A stretch of 64,000 bases of DNA from Penelope pileata (GCA_013396635.1 WBMW01002327.1:1194205-1258204), one strand, 5' to 3'. Positions 41,001 through 56,000 are shown, counted from the first letter of the stretch. Numbers and translations: made by a program. Notes: a model not told the origin generated them from the sequence alone.

Positions 41001-44000
41001 TCTCAGAAAAAAAAAAAAAACTGAAAAGTTCTTGCTTGCCCTGTGGATAGTGTTGGTCACTTTGCCAGGATGAAGGAAGAAGAGTGTTACTCTGATAGCA
41101 AGGATGTCTTTCTTTTGAGGAATATTTATTCTCTTTTCCAGGAACCTTAGCCTTGCTAATAACAGATGAGACAGGAGAAAAGTGGTAGACAATGTCCTGC
41201 CTGGACGCAGTCGTTGCTTTTCAGAGAAGATAGATTCCTGTTCTGGGCTGTGCTCTGTGCACTTTGCTCTCTCTTCCTCCTCATGAGGACTGCTAGTCTT
41301 TTTGTCATTTTCTTTTATAAGAAATAATCACTGTGCACAAGAGTATGCTAGAAATTTTCCAGTTCAATCAGGTAGTCTGACTTACTTTCATGTTTTCTTT
41401 GCAGCTTCATTAGTTAGCCCTTTCCAGAGAGATATCTTCTCTTAAAATGCTACTCATGGAGTGCCCACGTCTTTTATCACTCTCTTCTGAGTAAAAAAAG
41501 TTAGTCAGCAAAGTAGAAAAAGGCTTTTTTCTTCATTTCCTCTGTGTTAGAAAATATTGTTATTTGTCTCATTTTGAAACTCTGGGAATTAGATTTTTCA
41601 GTGTGTGAAGAGCGATTCACATTGGAGATTCAGATATTGTTCTTTCTTGTACCATTTTTTTTTTTTTTAATTTACTTTCAAAGGAGAATCTTAATTTGTA
41701 GGTGAGGTAATAATACAGTGCAGCTGGACATACTTGCTTCAGGAAGTATAATGGTCATTACAGGTGCAAGTCTTACCCTTGAGAGATTCCATATTACCAA
41801 GGATCTCTAGCAAAAATATGCAAGTGATTGCATCATACCTCGAGCATAAAAGTGCCTTTTCAGACTTACACTTTGACCAATGGAGCAGTGTATTTGTATC
41901 AAAGACATTTGGGCTTGATATTTCAGCACCAAGGTTGTGGATAATCTGGAACAAACACTCTTGCCCTTTTAATTAAGGTACAGGAGCACATAATAAACAG
42001 TCTCTGAGACAATGAGGTTGTTCTCCAGGAGAAAAAGGAGACGCTTTTTTTGTTTTTCATTACATAAATGTCATGACTAGTAAACCTTTCAGACCTTCTT
42101 TATGTTTTACTCAGAAGTAGAATAGGAAACGCACCAAAAACCACGGGGGGAAGAAAACCCTCTGCAGGTCATCTTTAATCTTGAGACAAAATACCTACTT
42201 AGATCAGTATCAAATTAAAATAATTTGTTCTTTTTAGTTAGCAAAATACATTGGAAGTTTCTGTCCCAGCAAGTCCTCAAGGGGCATGAGGCTACGGTCA
42301 TAAGTAAATAGAAACAGCTGAACGCCCACCCTGTGGCCCTGTGCTTGGTCCTCTGAATGTAACAGTTGTCACGCCTCCTTCTTACGATGACATACTTCTT
42401 TCTACTTAATTTCTCTTCTTTTTTTTTTTGTTTCCAGAAAGGCTTTTCATATAGTGACCTATTTTTCTTAAGCCTTCCTGTCTTAACAACAGTGGCTAAA
42501 TTCCTTACCACTTGAGATGTTTTGCAGACTAATTCTTGGTTAGAACTCCCTTGGGAAATGAATTACATTTCCTGCTGTAGCCTTTGCCAGAGAGAGAAAG
42601 AAGGAATGTACCTTGAAATTACCTCTAGGCTCCCAGCAGTAGCAATTTTCAAAAGCGTTAATTACTTGTGCCCAAAAGGCTGAACTTGGATTATAGGGAG
42701 AGCGCACTGTGTGCTCTCCACTGTGCTGGCTTTTGTGCAGGAGTTAGCCAAGAGGGGAAGACCCCAGTCTTGCTCTCATCGTGCCCTCCAGAGCTTGTTT
42801 TCATGAAGATCAATTCTGGAGTCACTGCAGGTACACACATAGTTTATTCCAAAGTAAGACAACCTTGAGTTTTCTTACTTTGCCTTTGAAGACAAAAAAA
42901 AATTTAAGCTGTTAATCCACAAAGTGCCCACACTGAGATTAGTTGAGGAGCATCCCTTAGGTTTGAGTCCTACCTTGATTTTAGTTGTCTTGTCAACCCT
43001 TAAAAGCTCACAGTGCTGGGGGGCTTGGAACCACTTCAGCATACTGCCTTGGTCAGCGCAGGTGGCAGTGCAGCTTCACAGCTAAAAATGGACTTGTTGT
43101 TACCGTGGCATAACTCTCAGTTTCCACTAGCAGAAAGAAAGTTACCTTCATTTCTTACCTCCTGGCAATTACAGGAGATTATCTTAGGATCATAGAATGG
43201 CTTGTGTTGGAAGGGACCTTAAAGCCCATCTAGTTCCAACCCCCTGCCATGGGCTGGGTGCCCCCCACCAGCTCAGGCTGCCCAGGGCCCCATCCAACCT
43301 GGCCTTGAGCACCTCGAGGGATGGGGCACCCACAGCTCCCTGGGCAGCTGTGCCAGGGCCTCACCACCCATCTTGTATAGCACTTTCCTTAGATAACTGA
43401 TAGAAAAGGCTACAGTGGAGGACAGCACACATGCAAGAATTACCTTGCCTGAAATTTTTTATTTCTGTATGCAAAACTCATACCTTTGAAATGTCTGCTT
43501 GGGCTTTTGGGGGATATTGTCACGAAGTTTTCCTTTTGGCTTTTGCCAGTTTCAGATGCTTCCCTATACTGTGTCCAGATTGATGGTGTCAGGATACCAC
43601 AGCCATGTAGTTGGTCAGTCCTCACAGCAGGGCCATTTTGTATGAGTCAGAGGACTCGAGGCAACAGCACTGCTCATAGATGATATTACACAGTGTTGTG
43701 GGAGTCGATTCCTACACCTCTAGTCATGATGCATATGTCATTATTTCATAGGGTGTGATCTTTCTGATAATAGACCCCATTTTGTTTGGATTTTTTTCTT
43801 AGATATTCCTCTTCACATATACTTTGAAACATTATTAAGGAAGGATGACATCAAGGGAGAACCTGTTGATGCCTCATCTCTTGGAGTGGAGTTTAAAATA
43901 TCTCCAGAAAATGGTATGTAAGGCAAAATATTGTAATATTTGCGAGACTGTTTTTCGTTATTTTGTTTGAAAACGTTCACTTTATAAACTTATCAAAAGG

Positions 44001-47000
44001 CAGGTTATCAGAGAAGGTAACTGGTTAGGGGTTTAGGTGGAAGAGGAATCTCCTTCCAGAACATGGTGTCAGGTACTCCTGTTACGCTGAAGCGATCCCA
44101 TCAGGAGGGTACCAACACCAATGTGGGGAGTTGGGACCATGGGTTCTCTGCAAACACAGGTGTCCAGCTGCAGTATTTCTAATATTTGCATTCCTATCAG
44201 AAGTTTGTTTTTTCCATTATAAATAGTTCACCAACTGAGAATGCCTGAAATTGCAGCAATGGGGAATGAGTTTACAACTCGATGCGTACTTTTTCTGTTG
44301 TAGACTATAATCAACATAAGCTTTCTTTTAAACAATGGAACAGTGGCTGTTTATCTAATTCCAAATCTCAATCAGTGTCAGGAACATCTGACCAGCTGTC
44401 GGAGGGAAGAAAGAAAAGGCATCTAAGTGAGACAGCAGTAGGTAAGAGAAAAAATGTATTTAAAAAAAATAGTACTGTCTTAATACATGTGCTGTAGAAA
44501 TTATTTTATCACTGGGCTTTTGTGAACAAATGTTAAGGTATCTCCAAAAAGGATACGACTGTGAAACTTGACAGGAGTGAAGAAATGGACTTGAAATGCC
44601 AGGAAAAATAATGTGCTATTTTAAAGCATCATAATCTTTCTCTTTTGTCTTCGTTGTGTGTTACAAAAGGAGGCAAGCTTCTGTATTTTATTTTTGGAAT
44701 TCTCTTTAAGGAAGCTGCTCGGCAGTCCCACAGTGTTTTTGAAATGCTGGGTGTCGTTATTTTCATTATGAAATTTTTTTGTAGTAGTCTAGTGAAACAA
44801 ACTGAATTGCAAAGTTATCTGTCAAATCGTGTGCCCAACCAAACATGTACTATTCCTGGCACCCTTTGGTCAGCAGTGTTTCATTTGTTGTGTGCTGTCA
44901 TTTGTGGCTCTGGTTTCCTTCCAGGCTGTTGAGAGGAATCGTGGGGAACCAGTGCTTATAATTAGTGTTTTCACTCTTGTTATCTTCATATTTTAAGCTA
45001 CTGAATCTCTACTTTAGCAATAGGTAAATTAACAGAAACTGCCCTGAAATTTCTGTAGAGCCACATAGAGCAATGTAAAAATTCAGCATGTCCTTTAGAT
45101 TTAAATAGCATCTTACTTCTCCAGGCTATTAGGATGTAAAATCTAATAGCTTCTATTACAGATTAATTTATGTGAACTTTGGGAAAACTTTTGGCAAAAT
45201 TCCTCCCAAAAGATATGAGGAAAAACGATAAGTAAGAGGGCAAACTATATTAATGTAAAATTTCCCCTAGGAAAGAACTAAAATTTATAAATAGGCAGTT
45301 AACATTATGGGAAAATATGATTCCAGTGCACATCCAGATAAAACTGCTAGAGTCATCTTGGAACAGAGGTATGGGAATTGCTGAAGAGATGGATTAACCC
45401 AAAATTATGATCTGTTTGAAAACAGAACAACAACAAAACATATTTACCAAAAAGTTGCAGGAGAGACTAAAAGATGTTTTTGGATACCAAGACTGAAAAC
45501 CTTCTCTAATTTAGTTGAGGGTTGGTTTTCTGTTTGTTTTCTTCCACTTTATTCCCCTTGTGCAGTTCCAGTCCTTTCCCTTCCTGTGCCGTAATCTTCT
45601 CTGATGCTCCATGTCTGTCCCCTCGGGGGGTGCTTTCCCTGCCCCCTCACCATCAGCGATCTTTCTTCCTGTGCCACCTGCTCCCCTCGCCCCTCACTGA
45701 CCCCCAAAAGGCAGGTGCTGACCCAGTGCTTCTTGCAACCGTGTTGGTTCCCCAAGTGAGATGCCATGCACGCTGAGAGCGACAATTGGAGTTTGCAGGA
45801 GCACCAGAGAAAACCCCTTGGTATTAACCTTTTGAAGTTGGTTAGCCTTCTGCTAATAGTATTTGGCTATTTGAGGTAGCAGAAGAAAAAACCCTATCTT
45901 TTATCATAAGGATCATAGTATCCCAGTGCCAGAAAACTGCTTTGTGGTATAGTTGTGAGCAGCAGCAGTTCTAGTTTATTAGTGCTACGGGTGTAGTACT
46001 ACATATTTATTCCTAATTTGGGCTCTGTCTAGGAGAAATTATCCATGGGGAAGGTCAGCCTGATGAACAAGGCCAAAAATAAAAGCTGTGTGCCAGGAAG
46101 CTGCAGCGCTGCCTGGGAGATGAGAGTTCATGTACTTGACCCAGCCAGTGCAGCTCAGTATTTCGGATCTGACTTACCTCTTTGTTTCATGTTGGAATCT
46201 GCCAATCCTCTCTATTAGTTGGGATTTTGAGTTCTCATTCTTTTTTTAACTGGAAATAAAGGTAGAGGGAAAGCAGAATGCTGCTGGTTAACTTCTGAAT
46301 CCCCCTAAATGCTGGTTACCCTGGGACTGAATAAGAGTAAACAAGAATTAGGAATTGTCTGGAGCAGTGGGCCAGCACTAGAAGAAACCACACATGGAGA
46401 TGCAGAAACTAATTTTGTTTGTTGTCCTCGCTGCCAGTTGTATTTTATTGTTTTATCATTTTTCCAGGAAGAAGCTGTCAGTTAGGGATCAGTACGTCAG
46501 GAAGATGAAGTGCTCTTAGGGGACACTGGGAAGCATTCCTCTAGGTCTGATTGTATTTGCTGTGTGTAGTCCAGGACAGTTTCTGTAATAAGAAGCAGGA
46601 TTTGCCCACATGAAGTTGGTTCCAGCAGAAGAAATCCTTTGTAGAAGGAGAGAGATGAGTTTTGTGGAACAGCAATGACAGGATGAGTAACAAGTGTTTA
46701 TTTAGACAGCTTTTTTTAGAATTCATTAAATCTCAAGTGGATAGCTGTGGGCTTCTAGAAATGACTTTACTGTTACTGTATGGAAAAATATCCTGAGTCT
46801 AATAGACAAGTCAGTATTCTTTTTTTATTACTGTTCTCTTGTGACAGGCGAACGTAACACTAGGTTTGAGACGTTCTCCTTCCAACATGCAGAGCCAGAG
46901 TCCCCTAGCAGTTTTGCTGCCGTGACCAATATCAATGCGATGTCTAGGCCCACTCACAGCACTTCAGCACAGGTAAACAAAACGTGTATCACTGTCTTAG

Positions 47001-50000
47001 CTGAAATGTTAACAGAGTTGTGCAAATTACTGGCATCGGGCCTTCCATTTTACTCCATCTTCAAATTCCATTGAATATACTGCGATTTGTGCTCCGAGTT
47101 TTACCCAAGAGCTCTTACAGCCCTTTTTTCTTGGTGCAGCTATGCAAAATGGTCTCAGTGCAAATATAGTCACAGCACTTGTTAAGTCCCAGCTTGGCTA
47201 TTTGAAACCTCTTGTGCAGCATGACTGGCAAAGTCTCTGGTACAGAAATGTGCTGAGGAGCAGCAGAGCTCTGATTCAGCAGTGTCCTTGCAGAAACACG
47301 CTTTGTTTTAATTCTGTTGGAAGTAATCAAGAAATTCATCATGCTGCTCAGGCCCCCAGTTCTGTTAGGCCTCGTGCTGTGCTGATGCTTGGTAAGCTGG
47401 CATGTTTTAATCTGGTGGTGATAGCTGGAGAACTGCATGCAGATCTGCATCTTCCAGGCAGTTTTGACAGTGCACGTTTCTCTTCTCTTCCTTGATCCTA
47501 AATCAGCATTTTAGAATAGACTGCTTCCATTATGATTCAGCTGAAAATTGAGATCCTGTAATATGGAATGTAGCATGATTTGAAAATAAACTTTCTCCTG
47601 TAATCAGTGAAGTTCAGTTTTTGTCCCTTGTAGGTTCTGTGTGCTATTGAGCACAGAACACCAGGAATCCTTGTATGAACATGGCAGAGAAATTTCAGTT
47701 TTTGTCTTCTGCTCATCTTTCAGAAAAATATTTCCATGTAGGCTGTTCTTCATTTGTTAAATGTAGCTTCATTCTTTTGGGATTAGTTGTGTCACACTGA
47801 AAAGCCACTTGGGTTATGAGTTAGTAGATTACAGAAGGTCTTTTTGACAGGCTGAACGTTATGAAGAAGGCAGCATTAAATTCAAAGTTCTGATAAGTAT
47901 TCAAAATTAACTGTAATTGAAATTAGGGAAAGGGAAATAGCCACTGATTTCAGTGAGGGTTATGCAAGCAAAGAGTAAATCTTAGAGATGAGATAGTTTT
48001 AAGGTTTGTTGAAATTCCTTTTGGAAAAAAAAAAGTCATTTGGCCTCTAGAATCTGCTCAAGTTATGGAATTTCTCCTTCTGCACTTCTATTATTTCGCC
48101 ACTAATTTACAGTTAATATGATGTAAGCTGATGAGTCTCCTTTAACTGGATTCTATTATACAGCATAACTCAAGGAGGAGGCTGAGAAGTGAGAGCTCCT
48201 ATGATATAGACAACATTGTTATTCCAATGTCTCTGGTGGCACCATCGAAGTTGGAGAAACTACAGTACAAAGAAATCCTCACACCAAGGTTTGTTCGTGA
48301 CCTTAGTTGCAAAGAAGGTAGCAGAATTAATGTGACAATATTAATTAAGGATATTGTTAACTTGTAGCCAGATCATCTTAACAGCATTATGAGATGATCT
48401 CTTCATATGCTTGTTTATTTTCACTATGCACTTCAATTTGTGTAGAGGAGTGGGTGAGAGATGAGTGGTGGGAGGACCGGACAGCTGCTAGCACGAGGGA
48501 AATCAAGTGATAGGCAGAGCGGTGGCAGACGCACAGACTGGCTAAAAATAGAAGTGATTTTATATCATCTTAATTGTGGTGATACTTGTGGGCTTCAACA
48601 TGCTGTTAGGCTGACACTCTCTGCAGTTATTTGGAGATTGCTGTGTGTGTTATGGTTCATTTAAAAAAAAAAAAAAGTGGCTAACTTTAAAGCAAATAAA
48701 CAAATGTTTTTAGCGTATTTTTAAAACTTACCCATTCTGATCTGGTAGAATAAGCTTAACTTTTTCATATAGCATAAACCCAATATTGTAATCCATGATT
48801 CTAGAGATTTAATAAATAAATACTTAAGTAAAACATCTTTAGATTGCTAGAACAGGGTAGCTGATCTTCTCTGCTGTAATTCAGTGGCTTAGTAATAAAT
48901 GGCCTGAAATACTGAAGTGCAGTTATTTTGTATTACAGATCTCTAATTTGTGTTTGTTTTTATATTGTTTTTAAAGCTCAGAATATTATCAAAACTATGT
49001 TGAGTAACTTAGAGTGTACTGAAAAAAGGAAAATTTAAATATTGGGTTAGGAAAGATAAATTAAATTTCGAGCATCTGTTATGGGCACCTTAAATCTGAA
49101 AGTGTTTTACCTGTAGAAACAGAAGAGTCTTCTTTACAGCTGAAACAATGACACAGTTTTTTGGTAAACTGACTTTTCATGTTTCATTTCTAGCTGGAGA
49201 GTTGTTGAATTACAACCTTTGGAAAGATCTCACGCAGATGAAGAAGAGGTAGGTTGATTTTAATTAAACCAACAGTTTATTCCAATTATGTATCTAGTTT
49301 AATCAGTATATATTTTCTCAAGTCATTGACTTTGTGCAAATCCTGGTAAGTTTCAGATTTCAAAAATGAAGTATTAGGTATCAGTCAGACTGTGGAAATG
49401 TGTCCTATCCCAACCAACCCAAGCCTATAGAGATGACAGAAATACAAGCATCTCCATGAAGAACTGTCATTTGCTTTGTTGTCTGGCTCCTCTGTTCCTT
49501 GCTGTCGGCACAGTCAGAGCTCCCATCGGGTCCCCCTGTCCTGGGCAGTGGGTTGTTGGGTCTGCTAGCAGGACTGTCTCTGGGTGTACCTGTGATATAG
49601 TGTCTCCTCTACTTTTCCTTCATGGCCATTTCCCCCAGCCTCTTGCTCTTCAGGAGGTCATTTGGCATTTTGTCTGCAGGCCCATGCATTTCCCTCTCAT
49701 CTTTTTGCCAGATCTGCACATCATGTGCTACCGTTGTGTCCTCCAGACGTAAGAGTCCACCTTTTTCCTTCAGAAATGCATGTGGGCTTAGAGACTAGGG
49801 CCCTTCTCCCATATCGATGAGCTTGTGGCATTTCCTAGCCTCATGAATGTGACATCTGGTCTAGTCTCTAGGCTGCTTTTCTGTTCTTCATGTCTTATTG
49901 TGGCTCCTTTTCCAGTGTTGCAGGAGAAACCTGTTGTTTTTACTGTCCTTTGGACATGTGTAGTCTCTCTCCTGTCTCTGTCTCCTGTCTCGTTAGCAAC

Positions 50001-53000
50001 TGTTGTAGGTAGTACTTGCATTTGTACCTTCATCCACAATATCCATTCTTGAGCTCATTTTTCAAAATCTCTACAACCAGAGCTTAGGGGCCTTATTAGC
50101 AGGAAAGGTTTGCATTTCTGTGGCAGTACAGAAGGTTACGCTAAACACAGTAAATGAGTGGAATCATTATGCTACTCCCTTGGGGTAGAAAATACACTCT
50201 CCACAAAGGCTAGCTTCCTCAGTAAAGATATACAAGGTCTGTAGCCTCCTCCTGCATGGACAAGAACCATTTTTTTTCAGAGAGCATCATGGTCTCAGCT
50301 GCCTGCCTGGCGTAGTTGCCGTCATTTAGCACAGTACTCTTGGCTCTGAAGCAAGAGAACAATTTCCTCTGACCCTGCCTTTTCTCATGCACTTGTGAAA
50401 TTCTTGGTGCTGGTCAGATTTTGTCACCTCCACCACTGCCTTTTAGTTCGGGGCTATCTGCTAGCAGGAAACCTGCCTGATCTTTTAGAGTGAGGTCAAA
50501 TTACATAGACAGGAGAACTCTCCTGCGAGGATATTTAATTAAACTACTTGGAGAATAACTAATAAGGCAGCAAGGGCATGCTGTGCCTTGAGAACCTGCT
50601 ATTCATTGTGCTCTCTTCATCCTGGTATCGGGTGGGGGGAAGGATTTCAGCAGTGATTTGTCTTTCTTCAGGGCTTCAAGGGACATGCTTGGAGCCCTCA
50701 GTGCATTTCTCTTCTAGACTTCAGATGCCATACAGGCAATTTATCTTACATACTTGTAGCTTACTTTTGCTGAATGGGCTTCAAGGTGTCTCCTGTGCAG
50801 TTTGCGTGTTTATTATTTGTTAAATGGCCCTGCCAGTACATTTGTATTTGGCATTCCTACTTCAGCCTGTATAATTATTGTTTGGCCAGGGACTTGAGTA
50901 CAACAAAGCAGCTTTGCCTCCTGCTGTGGTGCACTGCTTCAATATTGTCTGTCAGCTGCTGGGTAGAATGAGAGATGTCAGATGAGAAAAATGATAAAGA
51001 TCTCACTCGTCTAAATCATCCTCTGCCAATTTTCACTCTTTCTTTTGGGATCACATTAATTGGTTTGGATGCTTTTCTGAGTACTGAGAAAAGGTGGTTG
51101 TCCAGTCATAATTCTGCCACTGCCTTGCTTAGGTTTAGGCTGAGTTAGTTTTGTTACTGAGCAAGGAAAAGGCATTACTTTTCCTCACTGAAGATGAAAA
51201 GGGCATGAGAAAAGGCATGAGAGAGAAAATGCTCATGAGGCATGAGCATTTTCCTCTTCACTCACATTCTGACACTCTTGAAGTCTTTCCAACGTAAGCT
51301 TCAGCAGACCATTGTGGAAGGAGAAGAGAGAGGGCAAAATGTACTGTCTGCTTTATAGAAGTGTAAGCTGCTTCTTTGCTTCCTGCTGCATAGCAGCCTG
51401 TGATCGTACTGTACAGCAGTTTATTTCCTGCCTGTCTTCCATGTGGCTAAATTTAAGGCTTCTGAAGTCGTCCTTGTGTCAACCAGCAATTAGTGATTTC
51501 TTCCTCTTGATGCAATAGACTTGTACCCAAAGTTTCCACAAGTTACAAACAAATGTGGAGTCCCAAATTTGTCAGGTTCTACAGGAGCTGACCTTCCAAG
51601 GACAGGGACTCAGCACTGTCTGAAAATGAGGCCCATTCACAGTACTCTCCTTGGAGTAGGAGAAGCTTACCTTTTTTGGGTACCTCATTTTTGTTTCTGG
51701 AAGTTTTGCCTTACAAGGACAAACACATAGAAGTTGGGCAATCTAAAAGTTACTTTACTATCTATGTCCGCTCTGTTACTCACTCTAAAAATACATTTTG
51801 GACAAAAAAAATAGGTTTTGGACATACAGCACTTGCGTTTCCTGGTCTGCATGTATGAATTTGCAGTCTGTTGTTGCTTTAATGGATGAGGGTGTGGTAT
51901 GGGCTTTCCTGTGTCATTTTGTTTTCAGTTTGTTTTGTCCAGGTTAAAGTTTCTGTCAAGACATGGATATAAAATAGCATTCAAGTTTATTTTGTAGTTG
52001 TTCTTGTAACAACAAATACTTGAGAATAATTCTTTGTGTAATAAGTTTTGCATAAGTGTCCTTATGGCTCGTGACTCAGTGTTTCCCATGAAGCTGAAGA
52101 GTGAAGAACTGACTTTGCTGTTTTGAGAACCTTTCAGAAATATTCCTGGTTATTTATTCCTGGTGTTATTCCTGATTATTCAACATTAACTCACAGTGCC
52201 TTGTAGCTTAACCAGATGTGGTGGACAGAATTCAAATCTTAGTCTGCTTTAAGTCTTTTTTTTTTTTTTTTTGCATGAAATCATTAGGCACTTCACAAAG
52301 AGACCTTCCAGTCTTTGCTCTCAGCGTCACTGCCAGATCCTTCCGGTGGGGAAAAAAAAATCTCCAGTTATAGTAACTATAAATCAACCTAAAGTTGGTG
52401 GAGGAAATATATGAAATCTTAGAAAGATAGGGAGGGGCAGAGGCTGTGCTGAACCAAGCAGAGACCTTGTACACTGAGGTGATGTGATTTTAAATGTAGA
52501 GCAAATAATAATTTTAAAACAAACTGTACTAATGGTTGGTCTTCAGTGGAATTGAGTAAAACTCAAATAAACAAGTAGTTAAATCTCTGCTATCAGCTAT
52601 GGAAAAGGTACAGTAAGGCTTATTCCAGTATTTTTCAGAGCTCTTTGCTGTGGAGGAATGTGGGCCTTGATTTTGAAAGGAAGCTCATTAAAAATGAAGT
52701 TTCTTCCCAGCAGGAAAAGTTTTGGCAGTTTGCTAAGAAAAGTATTTTCAAAGTCTTAAGTTTTTCTTTCAAAATTATCTTTTGTTTGCACTTCAAAGGA
52801 AATTGAGCGCACAGAAAAATCCTAAATTTCCCCTGAGGGAATAACACTTTTTTAGTCCATGAAATTCTCGCTTTCACACTGTACATCACTGACCTTGGGA
52901 AGGCAGAATGTGGACTGAGGTGCAGACCCTGACCAGTGCCATCCAAGTGACAGAGCTGGTGAATTCCAGAGAAAGGAGGAAACCCATTCTGTTGACTTCC

Positions 53001-56000
53001 ACGAAGGGAAACCAGCAGCTAACAAAGCAGTTTGTGTTCAACATGAATACATAAAAGCAAGGGGGAATCTTCAAAAAGAAATCACGAGCTGGGCAAACAA
53101 AGCAGGCCTGTTTGTCTGCAGGTTCCTGTTGAGAGCTGAGCTGAGGAGGAACCAGGCAGCCACACTTAGCACGTGGGTCCCGTGGCTGATTCAGACTGCA
53201 CTGAGGCCTCTGGGGCCCTTTCCACTAATGCAGCTGAATTTTGTTGTGGGGCTGTAGTTCATGACCAGTAGTCTAGGTAGGAAGTGTGTTCTCTGGCAAG
53301 CTGAGGAATGCTGCTATCAGATGTTTGCAGCAGCATAAATGCATTCGTAGTATTTTGCATCTGCAGCACTGAGTACTGCGTGACCGTGACGGGTGCCAGT
53401 CCTCGCACAGAGATGGCTGCTGCAGAAAACCTGGGGGCATTCCTCATCTGCTGCGGCGTAAATCCAGCTGACAGCCCGGCTGTCTGTCTCTGGCACTGCA
53501 GCGAGGACTCTGCTTTTGGTTCCCTGTTTTATCAGATGGAATCAGAAGACGAATTGTGTTGCTTGTGTAACAGCCATGAGAACTTTGTTTTACAGAAAAT
53601 TAATTTTGCATGACTCTCAGTTCTTGATATAGTTCTTGTCTAGGACTGATCTGGCAGGTCAGTTTCACAGCTCTTACAACCAGGAATTGTTCTTCCCTAG
53701 AATTTCTCTGCTTTTGAGTTGGCATAAAAATCCATGGCTGCAGCAGTCATATGCTCTTGCCAACCTCAGTTTTTAGGTGAACTTTGAGGAGGCTGAATGG
53801 TTTGGAGCACTGTGAAGCAATTTGGAGCGGTGCTGAAGCAGCCCAGCCGTGAGCTCCCCCTGTGATCTGGGGAGGGAGAGGGGAGGGCAGCACCGCGCTG
53901 CTCGCCCAGCTGCCGCCTCTAAGCAGCAGGCGTAGAGGCAGGAAAAAGGAAGATGGCTCTTTCGAAGTGCAGGTCAGGTGTGAGAGCTGCATCTGAGCAG
54001 TTCTACTAAAAAGCTGTCTCATTTGAGTGTAAGCAGTTAAAATACATCGCTGTTAGGTCGGTGTTAAGTTGTGCTGGGGTCATGCGGATTGCTCACTAAG
54101 CAGTGTGCTCTTCAAAGCAGAAGCCATTTTCTGCTTGGTTTCAGAGCAGGAATGCTGCAGCTCAGGTTTGCTGCGTGCCTCTCTGCGTGGAGCTATCACA
54201 AGCCTTGGTGATCCCGGACCTATTTCTCTGTGCTTAAAGAGCACCTGGCAAATCCTTCTGCCTCCCAGCTAAAGAGGTCTCTGGAAATTCCTGGGATTTT
54301 TGCTTGTCTTCATTTATGAGCTTTTAATACAGCCAATGAATACCTGTCCTAATTTTCTGCTTCCCGCCATAGGAAAACATGCGTTAGTTGCATAGGGGTA
54401 TAACTTGTATATCCATTCAGATCAACCACAGACACATAAAGAAGCTGTTAGAGCATCCCATTATTTTGATCTGCCTTCATACTGCAAGCATGCATTGTCT
54501 TTTCTGCTGTGTTTGGTGAACAGCCTTCCACCAAATCACACGTACTGTCGTCTGTATTTCTAGTGATGTTCCTAATTATGGCAGCAGCTGTCCCTCCCTC
54601 CTTTCTCATTGCAGACAGAAGATCTGTCAGATGAAGTTTTCTCCTTACGTCACACGAAGTACGAAGAGAGAGAGCGCGCGAGGTGGTCGCTGTGGGAGCA
54701 GAGCCGCTGGCCCAGGAGGAATAGCAGGCAGGTGGACTGACCTGGTTAGGGGCGTTCCTCTTGAACCCAGGATGATGGCTGCTGGCACAGCAGTTTCAGA
54801 AATGACAGGAAACAAGGGCATTTCTTATTAATTAGCTCATCAGGGAGAGTACCAGTGTAACTTGTAGCTGAAAAGGGAAGGCCACGTGGTCCTGAGCCAT
54901 GCAGAACCTACAGAAATTTAGCATGTGAGTGATCTGCTATTGGTGAGCAAGGTTTTGTTCCCAGACTGAACACACAGCTCTGTCAGTGTATGCACTCCCA
55001 GCTGTGACTTCAGGCACCCCATGTAACAGCCCATCTTTGCTGACCTGACTCAGCTGGAAGCACAGTGCATTCAGAGACGTGTTACTGAGGGATGCTGGGC
55101 TGTGCCAGGGGCCTTCTTATGCTAAAAACAGTCAGTGCTGGTACAGAAAAGGTTAATTGTCATTGCTGTCTGGTGCAAAACTCCTGAATCAAGTATAATC
55201 CCTAAACTCTGGGAAAAATAGTGCCTGTAAGAGGAAGCAGCATGTAGCTGTACCTGCAGTCTGGCTCTGGGAAAGTGATTCCTGTAAATTGCCTCAGAAT
55301 CTGCCAGGACAGAAAGCATCCTATAAATGTGGGGCTGCCTGCTTTTGCTATTCATCATATGCCTGTGTCTGCTCTTGGCTAAAAGTGAACCGTGACAATA
55401 GGAATAAATATGCAAAGTTAGCTTTTTTAATGCAGAACAAAACTAAGCTAAAATATATTAGGGAATTAATTTTGAGCAGTTCTGACCATAAAATGACTTT
55501 AGAAATTGCACTGAAAAAGACTTAAATCTTCTGAAAAAATACAGGTTTTATACGTGTCTTAAATTTTGACTTAACTCCTAGGTGAAATCAGTGTTTTGTG
55601 AAAGTGGAGCTGCCATCGAGATATGAGGAAGGTCAGACTTGGACCTGGCATTTAAAATGTGGGCCAGTATTTTAGATCAGCTTCAAATTTGCGTTAAACA
55701 TGAGGTCAAAATTTCCGTTCTTATTACACAGGCTATTTTGCCTGCTTTTAAGATGGAGGAGGTGACCTACCCTGTGCACTGGGGGAGTCCAGAGGAGAGG
55801 TGGGAAAGGGGAGCCCGAGGACCTGCTGTCCCGCTCACGTTGCAGCGTGGTTTGGACTCGGGCTCCTGTGGGTGATGCTGTGCTCCTGAGTGGGACCAGC
55901 CCACGTCTCACCACAGAACCAGCCTGCAGCTGGTGTGCAGCCAGAGCGTGTCTGTTCCAGCCCTGTTCATCCGTCCCCCCCCCTCCCCGTAGCACTGTTT

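Noticed and set aside
49430..50560. Less AT-rich stretch with a 98-codon frame that starts with a signal-peptide-like segment
   Set aside because: I recognise no gene or transposon in it. The frame ends in sequence with no exon signals, and an opposite-strand frame overlaps the same area. Kept only as intronic sequence.
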